Below, piece after piece: positions 33,162 to 43,923 of a stretch of 64,000 nt of DNA. A program made the position numbers and the translations under genes. Under the pieces are notes generated by a model, which was not told the DNA's origin, ran no database searches, and saw only the letters and a program-made list of their open reading frames with translations. Each line of letters opens with the position of its first letter. Position 1 is the first letter of the stretch. The DNA comes from Stratiolaelaps scimitus. Its lineage: Eukaryota > Arthropoda > Arachnida > Mesostigmata > Laelapidae. The stretch spans positions 868,001 through 932,000 of the forward strand of contig JABWDB010000030.1 of assembly GCA_019614645.1 (NCBI GenBank), in the 5' to 3' direction.

Positions 33162-34483
33162 TTATCTTCGAATAGTTCTCTTCTCGACAGCGGTGATCGG
33201 GAACGCTATGTTCGCCGGGATCCCCCCTCGACATTTTAAAGGCGAGGAGAGCGACATGAATTGTGTTAGACTTGCTAATTGAAAGAAACTGGTATCTATC
33301 GAGAATATCTGCAATCGTGTCTTTACGAAGTCTGCCAAATATTGCCCTGAGCGCATCATTATTTATGATCTCGGCGCGCCTAATTCTTTCTTTGTAGCCA
33401 CTGCCTCAAATAGAAATCGCATAGCATAGGAGGGGCAGTAGTAGCATCTTGTACGTCAAGAGTAGACCCATAATGGGGACTCCGAGCTCTCGAAGTCGCC
33501 TTATAGACGCGATTACTGCGTAACATTTAGACGCAAGGGTCCCGAGATGTGTGTGCCATTTCAGGGTCTCATGGATTGTCAAGCCCAGACACTTGGCGGA
33601 AGGGGACAAAGAAACCACGCTTCCACCAAGCTGCACCTGGTCAACTAATGTTGCCCTTTTTTGAGGATCGGAATAATGTGAGGACGGTTTTTTTCGTTGA
33701 CAACAAGACCAAACTTACTGAAGATTCCGATCGCCCATTGCACATCAGTAAGCGCAGCTTGGATATGAGATTCGAACGTGCATGGACAAATGCGGAACAG
33801 CAAAGAGGTGTCATCTGCGTACGCAATCCCCTAACAATGATCAGCGGTTGAGATCTTAAGGAGAATGAAGTTAATTAGGATTAAGAACATGTACGACCCC
33901 AGAACGGATCCCTGTCGAGTTCCGATGTTAATTACCCGCTACGTTGACTCGACCCTGCTGATCTTTACTGCCTGTCGTCTGTCTAAAAGGTATGAACGAA
34001 ACTATAATATTCAACAACCGTTGGACCGCAGCCGATACATTTTAACATTTGAAGGAAGAATGAGTGGCGTGAGCAACTGAATACGGCTGCCACGTCGAGA
34101 ACAACCCCAAGACAGATCTGTTTCCTCTCTATTGTGTCCAGGACCTCCTGCCAGAAATGTGCTAGGGCAAGCTCGGTAGAGCGGGCTCTGCGAAAACTAA
34201 ATTGGTGAGGAGAGAAGAAATTTGAGAGCTTGAGGTGGTGTTTTAACCTGCTTATCATACTCTTTTCAAAGATGTTTGTTAAGTAGTCTACCAGTGAAAT
34301 CGGCCGATAATCAGATGAGAGTCTAGGGTCGCCCTTATTCTTCAAAAGTGGGATAATTACTGCCCACTTGGGAATGATCCAATCTTCATAGACAAGTTGA
34401 CAATGTAAGCTAGATGCCCAGCGAGTGTTGAGGATGCGAGTTTTATCAGTTCGTTGGGCACACCGGTGACCCCAATGCGCCAA
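33162..34483 (-). pseudogene. Reverse transcriptase of element E (Jockey-type)
   Basis: Broken frames give RT blocks in correct order. LLKNKGDPRLSSDYRPISLV and FSPHQFSFRRARSTELAL lie in the frame 33983-34483. The catalytic box AYADDTSLLF is at about 33803-33832. KCLGLTIHETLKWHTHL, with the tail of the palm/thumb, is in 33406-33636. A C-terminal block is in 33162-33359. In the motif A region the usual acidic block appears as LGVVLDVAAVFSCSRHS, where the FDxV part is degraded. Frameshifts separate the pieces. A related C-terminal fragment lies at 24550-25230. Confidence 0.8.
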
Positions 34484-34531
34484 CTAGCGTTAGTGGTGTC
34501 AAGTGCCCTTTGACATTTTGGGGCATTTGGA

Positions 34532-35098
34532 TTACAGCATTTGCATTTCGTAACAGCTGACCTGGGTAAATGCAAAAGAAGCGCGTTCATAGATTCCAAT
34601 ACCACCTCGTTGCCTGCTAGTCTCTCGACTCGATCCAACAAAATTGAAGTTTGAGATACCACATGCGTCAAAGTCGCCTGTCTTTAACCATGTTTCACCC
34701 ATCACCACTGCATCTAACCCAACGCCCTTATCCTCGAGGAAGTTTGCTAACGTCTCCAGTAGGCCCATTTTCCTAAGCCCACCAGTTCCGACATTGAAGT
34801 GCATGGCGCAAAAATTTCTAAAAACATGAGTTTTGTGGCCCTGAATTCTGGTAACTGTTAGTTCCAGGACCCCGTGCCACACTCGACAACTCTTTACATT
34901 GCTAAAATCCAAAGGAGTTATATGGTCAGGTGTATACATAGTTAAAAAGAGGGAACCAAACCCAACATTCACCTCATGGTGAGCATCACAGAGAAGAGCG
35001 GTCCAAGGGCTTTCACAAGGCCCTTCAAGCACTTGGTGGCGTGGACAAACAGCGTTGAAGAGACGGAAAACGGGCCTCAATGAAGAGTTCAGCTTCAC
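34532..35098 (-). pseudogene. APE-type endonuclease of element E
   Basis: A 188-codon frame contains NFCAMHFNVGTGGLRKM and VVMGETWLK, the second being the catalytic glutamate block of APE-type endonucleases in non-LTR elements. RQRGGIGIYERASF follows. The GDFN and SDH blocks are not visible, so the C-terminal half of the domain is lost or deleted before the RT begins. It lies between the zinc knuckles and the RT, as in intact elements. Confidence 0.75.
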
Positions 35099-35197
35099 AC
35101 TTGACCTTGGTAACTTCTTGGCTAGTAGCTTCCGGGGTGGTCTTTTTCCGGTCTGTTTTATTTTTCATCTGCGGGATCGAAGTGGTTCCGGGCAGAT

Positions 35198-35942
35198 TTA
35201 CCAGGCTGTAATATAGGCCTTGGCTTTGGTTTTCATCTGACCCTCACCCATCTCGCATGCGCGAAGTGGCCAGCTTGTGGATAAGGAGGTATGTGGTCCC
35301 TTACAATTGACACACCTCAGCGAATTTTTACAATTCACCGCTAAGTGCCCTGCTTGGCCACACTTCCTGCATGTCGTTTCGTTCGTACAGGAAGCAGTAA
35401 TGTGGCCAAGTCTCTGACACCTATAGGACGAAACTGGGGTTCCAGCATACAATACAACGCTCTAAGCCCTATAGCTCAAGAATACCTCGGGTGGAGGGAC
35501 CTTGCAGAACTGGAGAAGAACCCTATCGGTAGGGAATGTTTGGGGCTCGTCGCCGACACGTCTTTTTATAGTTTCTCTTCTGACGGCTACGACATCCTCT
35601 GCTCCTAATGCCTCTCGAATTTCTTCCTCTGAGGATTTTCTATTCACTCGGGTAATTTTGGCCCAGTTTTGGTCCAACTCCCGACACCTGGCAATCACAA
35701 GGATATCCAAGAGTGTAGAGAGCTTTGCGATCTCGTGCTTTGCGGTCTTCGTGTCACAATGGCAAGAACTTGCCTTCGAACGGCGCCATTGGAAATGCTG
35801 TCACTCCATTTATACACGTTTCCACCCTTCGTGAAATCACGACCCTGAATAGTCCCTTAGAATGCCTCTTCGGGTCTTCACGTATCGCCTCCATTTCTGA
35901 CTTGATCCTTTCAATTCTCCTAGTTGCGTTCTTGTGAGACAT
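35198..35942 (-). pseudogene. gag-like ORF1 of element E
   Basis: Frames at 35754-35942, 35462-35710 and 35198-35452 together resemble a Jockey/I-type ORF1. A charged N-terminal segment is followed by a TDRVLLQFCKVPPPEVFLSY block and then zinc knuckles. Knuckle 1 reads YRCQRLGHITASC, with its first Cys replaced by Ser. Knuckle 2 is CRKCGQAGHLAVNC and is intact. Knuckle 3 begins CVNCKGPH. Such proteins coat the element RNA. Frameshifts separate the parts. Confidence 0.75.
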
Positions 35943-36066
35943 CAGATGCCAGCTTTGCCTGGGCCCTGCATTGTCCTCACAAGACTACACTTGAATCGAT
36001 TCATCGATCGAAGCTGATTGCCCACCAGCTGTTTCACTAGGCGGCACTAGCTGGGCATCCCTAACA

Positions 36067-37090
36067 GTGTTCATGTCACGGGCTGCAAAACAGATAGCTG
36101 AGATTGAAGAAGCTCTAGCAGGTCTCAAGACCGCCGAGCACGTAGCTAATATAATTGCGACGGAATGGCTTTCAAGAGCCTACGGCTGGGAAAAACCACT
36201 TGTTTTTTGTCAACTGCAGACCTGTCTGTCAGACACGTGGCCACTGCGAAAAGGACACTCAGCAAGGGCTATGGCCTGCCCTGCGTACCACAAGCCCGTT
36301 GACGAAACAAGTAGAAACCGACCTCGACTTTAGCAGTAGAGACTGACCGCACAGGAACTGCCTCTGCAAGGGATGTTGCAGACGCAAAAGAGAAGAGGAA
36401 GCAAGAGAGGGCAGAAGCTAAGAAGTCGACAACGAACGCGGAAGGGTTTGCCACCACTCGAAGCCGCAAAACAGATAAATGTTAAAGCTCCTGCAGGTTA
36501 ACCTTAACAATGTCGGGATACCCATGACATGCCCAGTAGGGCAATGCAGAGGCTAAACATAGACCTATGCCTTCTGTATGAGCCAAATGTGACCAGAGCC
36601 AGGGGTTCAGCTGGATGGAAGATGGGCGGAATGTTTGATTCGGCAGTATAGTGGACAGGGCTGGACCGCGCTCTGGCAATCAGAGGAACTGACGCGGGGG
36701 AACGGTTCTTATGAATCGAAGTGAATGGAGTGGATATCTATAGATGCTAGTCCTCGCTAAATCAAGAAGAGGAAGGGTTTGTTCCTCAATAAACTCGAAG
36801 CGAGCGTAGAAACACACGGGATACGCAAGAGTCACCTTAACTGTCTGCTTCCAAAAATGCGCAAACCCTGTAAAGGTAATAAAACATTGGTCTTGATAGG
36901 CAATTACCTCACGGACCGGAAATTCAGAGTTACTAGGGATGTGTCCAACGGGTGTTCCGCAGGGAGCTCTGTAGGACACATGTTATTTTGTATATTTGTT
37001 CTTTACATTCCAGACATCTTTGCAAACGGCGTAGTACATAAACTACGCCGTATGCAGATGACCTCGGACAGTTGTATGGAACCGATTTGA
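36067..37090 (+). pseudogene. Non-LTR relic: R1-like gag/endonuclease joined to RT scrap
   Basis: The 5' part (36067-36240) resembles the mid-region of R1-clade ORF1: EALAGLKTAEHVANIIATEW and SRAYGWEKP, compared with KIIERDWPRKAYRNTKP in element B. At about 36483-36760 follows the start of an endonuclease (LLQVNLN, then after a shift IDLCLLYEPNVTRARGSAGW). At 36779-37090 comes an RT piece with IGNYLTDRKFRVT, a degraded SAGSSVGHMLFCIFVLYIPD and a damaged catalytic region. The last piece looks Jockey-like rather than R1-like. It may be a chimera or two adjacent relics. Confidence 0.5.
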
Positions 37091-38040
37091 CTCTCAGCTG
37101 CGTACCTTCCCTCTCTCCCCAGACCTCCTATCTAGGACCTACCTGTCCGCTTTCCGTAAACGGCTACTGTGGTCAATAGGGTGTCTGTGAAAAGTCTCAG
37201 GTGTCTTATTGCCTTCGCCGTTCTATGGAACCCGGAAAATTGCTCTTGCAATCCTCAGTGTCGCAGTATCAGAATTACGTGAGAACAATAAAAGGCTAAT
37301 CACTGTGCCCAAGCGTGCTCACCTGGTCAACATCATTTGGCCGGCTTTCCAATACCTACAGCACATAATTTTAGCGACCGGGGGTCATTGAAAGTCCGCT
37401 TTTAGATTTTGAAAAACACATAACTGGAGTTGTACGGACTTGTAACTGTATCTGTATAACGATCCTCGGTCATTTAAGTTATACCTCACACTGTATAACA
37501 GTTTACTTGTGCCAGGACCTTTATACAGTTCTGAGATATGGCGCCCATACCTGAAGAGACGTATCGACGGCCTAAACAGAATTTTAAATCCGGAGAAGAG
37601 GATTAACGACACATCATCAGGAGAACAAATATCTGCTGAGTGATACGAGCCACGACCCGCACCCTTTATACGAGAGAGTCCAAAAGAATTAGCCGGTTCT
37701 CCACAGCAATGTGGGGAAGCAATATTACTTCCGAAACGTAAAGCTACTACAGGACGGGTACATTGATCACCAAGTGAAGTTCCCATATGAGAGGAGGGAA
37801 CATTTCCATGCTCCCGCCCAAGGCCTAGTGAGAATCTTCAGCCTGGCTCGTTTCACAACGCTCGAAGCCTCATCAAGGAGAGACTGTTGAAAAGATTCAT
37901 GACACAGAGGAGGAGGAGGTTTATTTTCGTCTAATTCGGACCCGCTAAACACGATGGTGACGCAATTCGTGCGGCCAGATTGCTCCCTGTAGTAGTAAAT
38001 TCTGTGAACATCGAGAGTGACAACAATTCGGCATTTTTGG
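37091..38040. other. No gene recognised
   Basis: Stop-rich on both strands. A 133-codon minus-strand frame (37385-37786) and the plus strand both lack clear motifs. It may be the decayed 3' end of the relic to its left. Confidence 0.4.
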
Positions 38041-38740
38041 TTTTTTGAGTTTAAAAAAGGCGAAAATGCTGTGCAGGCCTACTGAAACGCTACCGCGCTT
38101 CTCGGGCAGGGCTGTGTGACTGAAAGAACCTGTAGTAATTGGTTAAAAAAAATTCGTTCTGGTGACCTCGGTCTGGTCGATGCACCGGGGTCCGGGAGAT
38201 CGACGACGACGTGTTAAAAATGAAAATTTGGGAAAATCCACGGTAACTACTCAAGAACTAGCCGCAGAATTTGGAACTAGCCACTCAAGTATCGTAAGCG
38301 CATTGAAATGGCTTGGATTTAAGAAAAAGGTGTCAAGATGGGTACCAACAGAAGGTTATGTTGTGTGTTTGGTGGGATATTCGGGGCATCAGCCACCTTG
38401 AGCTTCTGGCGACGGGCCAAACACTCAGTTCAGTTCTGTACTGTCAGCAGCTGGAGCGCGTTGAAAAAAATAAGGAAATCCCGATCAATGCTCGTCAATA
38501 GGCTGGGGTCCTGTTCCGTGCGCGACCCCAGGTAAGTTCGGTGACCCAGAATATAATCCAGCAGCTTGGCTGCGAAACCGTTCCACATCCTCCGAATTCC
38601 CCCGACCTCGCCCCTTCAGACTACCACCTTTTCCTGGGGCTCGCGAACTATTTTAGTACAAAAAAGTTCAACTCAGGAGAAGAGGTCAAAAAGGGGTTAT
38701 GCGACTATTTCTTCCAAAAAAAGAGGACTTAAAGGCATTA
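38041..38740 (+). pseudogene. mariner transposase relic
   Basis: Plus-strand frames give a mariner N-terminus in pieces: a FKKGENAVQAY-type block near 38052, then SGDLGLVDAPGSGRST at about 38159-38210. A second helix-turn-helix follows (TTQELAAEFGTSHSSIVSAL, 38244-38305). After a jump, VCLVGYSGHQPP/VWWDIRGISHLEL appears near 38370. The last block, PPNSPDLAPSDYHLFLG (about 38590-38640), keeps the final catalytic aspartate. The first two catalytic sites are lost. It is of the mariner type with an APSDYHLF end block and differs from the 22.7 and 58.1 kb copies. Confidence 0.75.
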
Positions 38741-39188
38741 CTGGCCTGGTGGAACGCTGGAGGAAAACCGTCGCGTGGGGACTATTTCAGTCAATAGGAG
38801 AAGAGCGCAGGGAAACTGACAGACGATACAACGTTGGTACAAAAAACAAAGAACTTTCCGTCCAACCTAATATATATATATATTATTTTTAGAAGGAGTA
38901 GGACTGCATTTGCGCACTGCGGTCACTGGGTCAGCGAAAACGCCTATAGCGAATCCACCCAGGACAGTGTGGGACTCGGGTGACGATGGTCTGCCACCCC
39001 CTACATCACTAAACCTCAGACCCCCAAAAGAGGCACACAGGGATCGGGAAAGCTTTCCGGCCATTACTTCGTACCCCCGTGTCCTTGAGTTGGCCTGAAT
39101 TGTACTAATTCACAGTATTCTAATTATTGTTAATGAACCAACGCATAGTGAACCGTAGCAGAAACTATCTGGTGTATAGCATTATATA
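38741..39188. other. No gene recognised
   Basis: Contains a short TA run (about 38869-38883) and a proline-rich 62-codon frame (38910-39098) without a known motif. Confidence 0.4.
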
Positions 39189-39787
39189 CAGTGCTGGGCA
39201 CTTAAGGCACCCTATGTTTCAACAAATCGTTACAAGGAGCACACATTTGAGGAATTTATTCTGTATCAGATTAATGTACATGTCGAATAACATACACACC
39301 ACAAATAACAGCGCATGTAACGTCGCATGCAGCCTGCTACAATAAAATGTGTCATCATTCGGGTGTGTAAAATGATAAGGTCCCCTCAGTCATCGAGTGT
39401 TCTCAGCCAATTGGCATCGATGAAATCTGCTCCTAAACAGTAGTAGGTTGTTGGTCAACACCTACTGATAGTCCTCGCTATTAATTCGAGATGAGATGAA
39501 AGCGAGTGGGAGTCTGCCAAGAGAGGTGAAAGCTCCCCAAATCATGACGGTCCCGCCACCGAAATTGCGCTTTGGTAAGTACCGCGTCTCTTTACGTACA
39601 TCATGCCAATAACCGTTGACTCCATATGGCCCGTCCAAATTGAACTTATATGGGCTGTTCTTTGTGGTGTGTATGTTATTTGACACTTAAAGTAAATTAA
39701 TCGGATACAGAATAAATTCCTCAAATGTGTGGTCCTTGTAACGATTTGTTGAAATATATTGGTGCTTTAAGTTTATGCCCACCACAG
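39189..39787 (-). mobile_element. Tc1-like element with long inverted termini
   Basis: A 599 bp element starting CAGTGCTGGGCACTTAAGGCACC and ending with an imperfect inverse of it, flanked on both sides by TA. The two arms (about 39189-39305 and 39661-39787) are inverted copies of each other over roughly 110-125 bp. The centre holds a minus-strand transposase fragment with FNLDGPYGVNGYWHD, FGGGTVMIWGAF and INSEDYQ (39462-39686), from the middle of a Tc1 transposase. It is therefore a deletion derivative, non-autonomous and foldback-like. A related copy lies at 1558-2240. Confidence 0.85.
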
Positions 39788-39831
39788 TATAATGTGAAGT
39801 TTTCCTTGTCATCAGCTTCTCTTCCTTCGTT

Positions 39832-42495
39832 TCATCTTCTGGCTTGCTGCGATCTCTCTGTCTCTCCCCCTTTGCCTCTTTTTTTTGTTGGGATTTGTAG
39901 GATGCTTTCTAAGGCGTCAGTCCATAGATCGTTGTCCATAATAAATTTTTTGATCAGCTCTTGAAGACCTTGAGCATTTGCCAGTACAAATCCTCTCTGG
40001 TCTCGCCCAGGCCAGGCATGCAAAGACAGTGTGTTCCGGCGTGTCTACCTCCCCTTTTACGCAGTGCGCACTCGCATCTGTGTCTCTTTTTCCAAATCTG
40101 AGAAGGTAGGAGCCGAAACACACGTGTCCTGTAAGTACTTGGGTCAGTGCAAAGCTGACCTCCCCGACCGGTCTATCTGTCCAGAGCCGAACGACCTTTA
40201 TTATTTCACGGGGCCGATACCCAGCTCTTGAGCCCCCTGCCCAGTGCCTTTGCCACTCATTTATCATGGCTTCCCATGCCTCTCTGGGAGACCTCGTGGG
40301 ATCCCACATTTTTCTTCGTTCGGCTATTTTAATTCTTCAGGGGATAGTATCTCCAAGGAACATGGACACTGCAGCCGAGACCGTACGATAGGCCACAAAT
40401 GTTTCTATCATGTCCGCTGCCCGTTGAGTAAAGTCTTCGCGTTAGCCTGGATGGGCCTCTCAGGTTTGGCATTATTCTAGCCAGGCTGTTTGCCGCCTAT
40501 TTTGCCTTGGCCATGGCATGATCAATATGAGCCTGATCTGTCTACAATGTATTTCAAGTATATTGCCTTGGCTTTAATGTCTATTGGAGATCCGTTGTAC
40601 TTGAGCCGGATATTCTCCCTTTCTTCTTATTAATAAAATTGCCTCGTGCTTTTGTGGGGCAACCTCATTGGCCGCTATTTGCAGCTCTGGATCCGATTTG
40701 GCCTTAATGAGAACAGCTAAGTGATCTGCACACGCAAGTAGCGTGGTACGACGAGATTGCGCTCATAGATTGTGTACCCCATCATTCGCGATATTCCAAA
40801 GTAAGGGCCCGATCACGGACCCCTGTGGAACCCCCGCCGTCACCTCAAATCTTCGGCCTCCGTGGGCCACTCCCCTGTCTTGGAGGTAGGAGTTGAGTAT
40901 CCTGACTATGTAGGCAGGGGCATTTTTCTGCGGCAGTGTGTCCAATATGTGCTTCCATCGTACAGAGTTAAATGCATTTCATCATGCAGCATCTAATAGT
41001 ATCACAATGACCAGATTCCTGGTATATAGGGTGTTCTGGTTTTCAAGCTCAGCTTCCGCCACGACCCTGCCAATCGCTGAAAGAACTGACACATGTTTTC
41101 TGAATCCGTATTGGTTATTGGACATGAGATTGTTTTCGTCTGCAGTGTAGTCTGCTTTCTATGATTCTTTCCAATCTTTTGGCAAACAAGTTCAGAAGGC
41201 ATATTGGACGGACCGAGCCGCCTGATTTTGGTATTAGCATTACTTTAGCCGTTTTCCATGACCGCGGGAAGGTTCCTTCTCGGAGCATATTTGTAACTGC
41301 TCTAGCTACTAATCCTGGCCACTTCTTGGAGAAGCACTTTATGATCTTCGCCGGCATGCTATCCGGGCCTGGGGCCCTTCCAGGCATAATGTGTTCGACA
41401 GCGGTTAGAACCTCTTCCTCTGTGACCTCAGATATTTCCTGATTATCGTCAGCCGGCATATATCCTTCTCTGGGGAAGGCTGGCTGTTTCGGGAACAACT
41501 CGAAACAGCCAGCCAACAATCTTCTCGATTTCCTGTTCTTGGGCTGCCGCCCTTGTTCGTTTGACCTTGAATTTCTCCCTGAGTACGTTAGACGGACAGA
41601 CCTCACAGGTCATGGTCAAGGGCATCAATTAAAGCCTTCCATCTCTGTTGTTTGCTTATTCTTATCTTTTCAGAAGTTGCGTCTTGGCATTCTTGTATAG
41701 CTGGTGCGATCTCTGTTTCCTCCTCTGCGCCACCCCTGCCTCGTAGTCTTGTCAGCCGCCTTCGGCAAGCAATGCATTTTCTTCGTATAGCTGCTATTTC
41801 TTCATTCCACCAGTATTTCCCTTTCCGGGGCTTCCTGCTCCGGTCGATTTCCTTAGTCCACCACAAGCTTCTACAATAACCTCGTACATATCTTCGACTA
41901 TCTCAGGTTTTTCCCTTGCAAGGAGGATTTCTTCAAGCTTAGTCTTGAAGAAAGGAAGCCCTTTGTATCTGATCCTATCAGTTGTGCGTGGGAATTGGTT
42001 TTGAACCCGGGAAGCCACCTCGAATGTAATATAATTATTAGTTACTTCCGGATTCTTCGTCTACCATGACCCTTGTAATGTTTTCTTCCCTTGTAATGGT
42101 AAGGTCGATCCAGGGCCGTATCGGACCTCTCCCAAAAGTCGGCTCCTCTTCCTCATTGATTACCACCAGGCAATTTGAGGCTAGCCGTTCTTCTACAATA
42201 TATTTTGTTATTGCGCTTCCCCAAGTTGTTGGAGCTCTTCCGAACCTTCGACCTGCATCCAGGAGAAATTACGGCCAGTTCCTCTGTCTATAATTATTAC
42301 GCCTTGTGGGTCTTCTACGGTAATTGCAGTGTCGCTCTCCTGATTCTTTACCTCACATCGATCTAGAATCATTATTTTATTCGGTTCACTCGGTAGGGCA
42401 ATATGCGCCCCGATCTCTTCTGTCGTAGTGCTGAGAAGGTCATGAACCTCCCCTTTCCTGTTGCAGTCGAGTTGTTTAATTCTAAGATGACTCAT
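39832..42495 (-). pseudogene. ORF2 of element C: endonuclease, RT, zinc motif
   Basis: Starts at the ATG at 42493-42495 (MSHLRIKQLDCNRKGEVHDL). The endonuclease N-terminus shows ALPSEPN. Then KYWWNEEIAAIRRKC (41603-41866), GRAPGPDSMPAKIIKC and SVRPICLLNLFAKRLERII (41115-41606) and GVPQGSVIGPLLWN (40763-40945) follow. The catalytic box is CADH in place of YADD (about 40715-40730). A C-terminal zinc motif HCVKGEVDTPEHTVFAC is in 39917-40309. Several frameshifts and the lost catalytic aspartate make it inactive. Domain order equals that of element B, from which it differs widely in sequence. Confidence 0.8.
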
Positions 42496-43578
42496 CCTGT
42501 CGTTTCTGAGGCTTTGCCCTGCTTTCTTCTTTGTCTGGTGAGCTGTTCTTTAGCTTAAATGTCCTTTTGGATAGTGGGTGTGACAAACGGAGAGTTTGTC
42601 GAATGTACAAAATACATGTGTTCAGATATATCATGTTTTTAGGGTCAGTTAGCAGCTCAGACGACATCAATACGCACTTCCACTTGAACAAGTCGTCTGC
42701 TACTTGCACTTGAAAGGGGTCAATTCGTTGGCCTCCACTTCGAGGCCACCCTGCGGACTTCTTTGACTTTCGCTATACAGCCGCCTGTCTATCAAATTCT
42801 TCTATGCAAAGCCACCAAGTATTTGCCCCTAAGTTTAAGGTATTCTCACTTAGTCAGTCAGTCAGCGTGTGCTTTGTTATAGTGGGGTTTTAAAAACCTC
42901 GTCTGTGTTCTAGGAAGGCCTGGCTTTCGGTAGGCTTTCCGTATCCATCTGTCCCTTGGCCTTTCTTTCTTCTGTTTCGGGAACCCCCTATCGTTGTTGT
43001 TTCATCTTCCTGAAACCAGAATATCTGCAGACGTAATTTTCGGCTTACGGGCGTCTCGTTTTATTCTCTCTGTCTATTTGAGAGAGCGGAGAGCCTGTCT
43101 GTATACTAGGCGCTCAAGCGATAATGCTGAGTGTTTGTTGTCGTTCTTGTCTGTGCAGTTATAGCAGCACGGAGGCCTCGTGCATCTTTTGGCCTCATGC
43201 TCTTCCGAAATTCACGTATGACACCTCTTCTTGCTGGAGGTCGGGTTCCCGCAGACGGAAGAATAATGCTCTACTCTTTGACAGCGTACGCAGCCGGAGA
43301 CATCAACCCAAATGTAGATTGGGCACTTGTTCCAGCCTAAAGCAACATACGCTTCCTCCTCCATGGCCATCTTTGTCTAGAGACCCCTTGGCCATTCTAA
43401 ACCATGTTCCATCTTGGGCTTTCTTCGGGGGATCTAGAGCAAGGATTACTCCTTAACCTTGTGCAGGTCACCGCTTCCTGAATACTTGCCTCGTAATCTC
43501 AGGCAGATTTTTTATAATCCACCTCGGCTGACCTTTTTCAAGTTCCCTGTCATTCTTCGTAGGAATGACACTAAAATC
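42485..43578 (-). pseudogene. ORF1 of element C, C-terminal half
   Basis: Broken frames show an LEKGQPRWIIKNLPEITRQ segment (43468-43560). Zinc knuckles follow at about 43120-43330: CVRCQRVEHYSSVC, then parts of a second and CYNCTDKNDNKH of a third. The stop codon expected one base before the ORF2 start is CAG, so the frame runs on for four residues (to 42482). The N-terminal half lies on the other side of element H. Confidence 0.7.
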
Positions 43579-43723
43579 ATTCACAACTATATACGCAAGA
43601 GGGTAGTCGTGAAGGATTCTCTTTCTTCTATAAAGCGTCCTGATGGAACCTTTACAACGGACGACTTTGAAAAGGCGCAGATCCTGAAAACCGTCTTCGA
43701 GGACACATATCCCTCTAGTAGAG

Positions 43724-43728
<5 letters not shown>
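43579..43728 (+). pseudogene. RT of element H, first piece (pre-RT segment)
   Basis: Encodes NYIRKRVVVKDSLSSIKRPD followed by TFTTDDFEKAQILKTVFED, the linker before the RT domain in Jockey/CR1-type elements ('L...G..TTDD.EKA..L...F'). The frame ends in the codons AGT AGA GAG CTT, where element B inserted; CTT ends in two Ts of the poly(A) boundary. The longer open frame that continues into F residues is only the translated T run. Confidence 0.8.
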
Positions 43729-43754
<26 letters not shown>

Positions 43755-43923
43755 GGAACACACTGTAAAATGCATACGCACTGACCCCGAGCTTCACTCA
43801 AATGGTTTTCGCCCGAGAGTGTGGCCCATTGCTGGGTCCACTAAAAGCAGTGATGTCCATCCCCCAGTCATCCCCGGAACACAGCGAGCATTACTTCGGC
43901 GGAGGTGAGTCTCCTTCATGCTC

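Larger units (their letters stand above)
39790..43578 (-). mobile_element. R1-like element C, 3' portion
   Basis: The left piece of a decayed R1-clade element. It contains ORF2 (39832-42495) and the C-terminal half of ORF1 with zinc knuckles (to 43578). ORF1 continues beyond the inserted element H at 51661. No poly(A) is visible at the 3' side, which is adjacent to the Tc1 element, so the left end is uncertain. Many frameshifts show that it is the oldest member of the nest. Confidence 0.78.

Noticed and set aside
43727..43800. Poly-phenylalanine and continuing frame after 43726
   Set aside because: It is a translation of the poly(A)/T tail of element B and its 3' UTR.
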